This document shows, in pieces, positions 22,640-24,093 of a stretch of 24,093 bases of DNA. Numbering within the stretch: position 1 is the stretch's first letter; each line of letters starts with the position of its first letter. Source of the DNA: JANMDR01 sp031376425 (GTDB lineage: Bacteria; Pseudomonadota; Gammaproteobacteria; Burkholderiales; Usitatibacteraceae). Where the stretch lies: positions 1 through 24,093 of the forward strand of contig JANMDR010000141.1 in the NCBI GenBank assembly GCA_031376425.1, given 5' to 3'. The notes below the pieces were generated by a model that was given only the letters and a program-made list of their open reading frames with translations, searched no databases and was not told the origin of the DNA. The translations under genes were made by a program, and so were the position numbers.

Positions 22640-23737
22640 ATGTCTGATGTGACCAGTACTGCGCCACGTTCTATTTTAATTCTTGGTGGCACTGGTTTTA
22701 TCGGCTCACCACAAATTGATTATGCCTTAACGCGTGGGCATCGGGTTACGGTGTTTAATCGTGGCACGCAACTAAATCTTCCCGCTGCGGTGGAGGTGCT
22801 AACTGGCGATCGCGCTGCTAACGATTACACTGCATTACGCGGTAGAACTTGGGATGTCTGCATTGATACCCCCACGCGTGTGCCGCATTGGGTGCGCGAT
22901 GCGGCAGCGGTATTGAAGGGGCAGGTTGGACATTATATTTTTATTTCTACCACTTCCGTATACGCATCTGATGTTGCCATTGGGCAAGATGAAGCTGCGC
23001 CGCGGTTGCGTTACGCGGGGACCGATGCGATGGCAATCACAGCAGCACAACTTGCGGCGGATATGTCTTTGTATGGAGAGATGAAAGCGCTGTGTGAAGA
23101 CGAAGTACTAAAGCATTTTTCAGGTTGCGCTACCATCATTCGGCCAGGTTTAATTGTTGGGCCAGGCGATCAATCCGATCGTTTCACCTATTGGCCAGTA
23201 CGGGTGAAAGCGGGTGGCAAAATGCTAGTGCCGCCCCTTAGTGATCCATTACAGTTTATTGATGTGCGTGACTTGGCGCAGTGGACTATTCGCCTAGCAG
23301 AATTGTATTGCTTACCTACTGTGGATACTCACATAAACGACCTATCTGCGGGTACAAATAGCGCCAATATATTTAATGCTAAGGGGCCAGATTATGTGCT
23401 GACTGTTGGCGCGCTACTAAGCTGTATTCGCGAAGTAACCCAAAGCGACGCACTATTTTATGAGGCAAGTGCTGAATTTTTAGCGAAAAATGGTGTACGT
23501 TTTTGGAGTGATTTACCCGTGTGGTTGCCAAGTGAAGGCGAGTTTGCTGGGGCGCATCGACGCAGCAATGCCGCTGCGACAGCTGCAGATCTAACATACA
23601 GACCATTAATCGAAACGGTGCGAGATACCTTGGTTTGGTATGAGCAACAAATGGTGGTAAATCCACGGAGCCTGAAAACGGGTCTTAGTACCGAGCGTGA
23701 AGCTGTAGTGCTTGAAACTCTTTTTAAGTTGCTGTAA
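22640..23737 (+). CDS. NAD-dependent epimerase/dehydratase-family (extended SDR) protein
   Basis: A 365-residue Rossmann-fold protein. The nucleotide site is ILILGGTGFIGSPQIDYALT (GGxGFIG type), then VTVFNRGTQ and LTGDRAA. The active-site region has YIFISTTSVYAS and LYGEMKALCED, in which Tyr and Lys stand in the YxxxK order of short-chain dehydrogenases. IRPGLIVGPGDQSDRFTYWP and FIDVRDLAQW match reductase-like relatives in bacteria. ATG at 22640 (MSDV) was preferred; GAGAG lies eight bases before it, whereas ATG 22604, adding 12 residues, has no such site. The substrate is unknown. It is a single gene between YchJ (divergent) and the truncated membrane protein. Confidence 0.85.
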   Translation: MSDVTSTAPRSILILGGTGFIGSPQIDYALTRGHRVTVFNRGTQLNLPAAVEVLTGDRAANDYTALRGRTWDVCIDTPTRVPHWVRDAAAVLKGQVGHYIFISTTSVYASDVAIGQDEAAPRLRYAGTDAMAITAAQLAADMSLYGEMKALCEDEVLKHFSGCATIIRPGLIVGPGDQSDRFTYWPVRVKAGGKMLVPPLSDPLQFIDVRDLAQWTIRLAELYCLPTVDTHINDLSAGTNSANIFNAKGPDYVLTVGALLSCIREVTQSDALFYEASAEFLAKNGVRFWSDLPVWLPSEGEFAGAHRRSNAAATAADLTYRPLIETVRDTLVWYEQQMVVNPRSLKTGLSTEREAVVLETLFKLL

Positions 23738-23769
23738 ATAGAGAAGCTTTAAGCTATCAAAAGCGCGTT

Positions 23770-23955
23770 TTACAAAGCATTCAATGCTTTAATTTTGACT
23801 AAGCCGCTAAACAAAAAGAATAACGCTAAGCCGTGTAGGGCTAGACCAATCCAGTCGCCAGCCAGCAGAAAAATTGCAGTGTCAAGGGCATAGAGAATAA
23901 AGCCTGTTAGAAACAGACCAAACGAGGGTTTGCGTGCGATATAGCCTAGCCACAA
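23770..23955 (-). pseudogene. C-terminal remnant of a small membrane protein beside an IS element
   Basis: Frame of 61 codons with two hydrophobic helices: PSFGLFLTGFILYALDTAIF and GDWIGLALHGLALFFLFSGL. The only start is TTG at 23955, without a Shine-Dalgarno sequence. Upstream codons read on to 23998 (stop at 23998-24000) without ATG. The order of features (ARKPS, YALD, LAGDWIGLALHG) fits the end of larger bacterial membrane proteins of unknown function that I recall. The IS4-type transposase start lies 60 bases beyond, in the opposite direction. I infer that the N-terminal half was cut off by IS insertion, but a genuine short gene is possible. Confidence 0.5.
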
Positions 23956-23956
23956 T

Positions 23957-24093
23957 ACTGTTCGTTTAGATAATTTTATGCCATAATACCTGTTCCATCA
24001 CAACGGAGCAAATCATGGCGCGAACCAAGGCTGTTTTAGGTGTTGGTGTTCGGCTAACGGACTATATGAGTACCAGCTTATTGGGTGTGGTTT
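23957..24093 (+). mobile_element. Left end of an IS4-family insertion sequence (partial)
   Basis: Region containing the 5' leader and first codons of a transposase. The left boundary is set by the position where the reverse-strand membrane-protein frame seems to lose homology and by the usual leader length; the terminal inverted repeat cannot be confirmed because the right end is outside the window. Confidence 0.5.
24015..24093 (+). CDS. IS4-family transposase, N-terminal fragment (partial)
   Basis: Twenty-six codons before the window ends: MARTKAVLGVGVRLTDYMST, then SLLGVV. This start resembles the N-terminal domain of IS4-family transposases (PF13006), which I recall as beginning M-A-R-T-x-A-V-L-G-V-G-x-R-L-T-D-Y. 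GGAG at 24005-24008 precedes the ATG at the right distance. The catalytic DDE part is outside the window, so intactness cannot be judged. Confidence 0.7.
   Translation, partial: MARTKAVLGVGVRLTDYMSTSLLGVV

Overview
The window looks like chromosomal DNA of a betaproteobacterium, most likely Burkholderiales. The main evidence is the gene order HAD phosphatase end - pcnB - folK - deoxynucleoside kinase at the left edge, which I know from that class, and the betaproteobacterial character of nudB/EEP/clsB and the YchJ-like protein. Base composition is moderate and fairly even. No rRNA, tRNA or CRISPR array was seen. No gene-free stretch exceeds 300 bases; the longest are about 185-197 bases (9701-9892, 10583-10767, 15967-16163).

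Layout. 1-2991 (+): tail of a HAD-IB phosphatase, pcnB (RNA polyadenylation), folK (folate) and a deoxynucleoside kinase, the last two overlapping by ATGA. 3050-5589 (-): an apparent operon nudB - EEP-family phosphodiesterase (ybhP-like) - clsB, which joins a folate-pathway Nudix enzyme to a phospholipid pair also adjacent in E. coli. 5663-9700 (+): a tautomerase, a RidA-like protein with an apparent internal deletion, an EamA transporter, an Atm1-type ABC exporter and a TusA-like sulfur carrier. 9893-11061: an orphan 229-residue gene of unknown function, a 14-bp inverted repeat and a small conserved unknown gene. 11125-13319 (-): a second EamA transporter, then the pair sbtA-sbtB (bicarbonate transporter and its PII-like partner). 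13480-15966 (+): D-amino acid dehydrogenase and threonine dehydratase, back to back. 16164-19322 (+): a large secreted subtilisin-type protease with a DUF5648-like C-terminus, a strong terminator, a leftover copy of the same C-terminal domain and a second terminator. 19461-22083 (+): an Lgt-like membrane protein coupled to a radical SAM enzyme of the Tes/MJ0619 type, then a small two-helix membrane protein. 22103-24093: a YchJ-like protein (-), an NAD-dependent epimerase-like protein (+), the C-terminal remnant of a small membrane protein (-), and the first codons of an IS4-family transposase (+) running off the edge.

The most interesting part is the pair at 19461-21673. The radical SAM protein carries two CX3CX2C motifs and the C-terminal signature of the family that includes archaeal tetraether lipid synthase. 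Its two-base-spaced partner is a prolipoprotein diacylglyceryl transferase paralog that has lost residues needed for the classical Lgt reaction. Together they could form a membrane-lipid modification system. Second in interest is sbtAB in an apparently non-cyanobacterial genome, with a short SbtB that lacks the cysteine-containing C-terminal loop. Several loci show gene decay: the RidA deletion, the DUF5648 fragment, and the membrane-protein remnant beside the IS.
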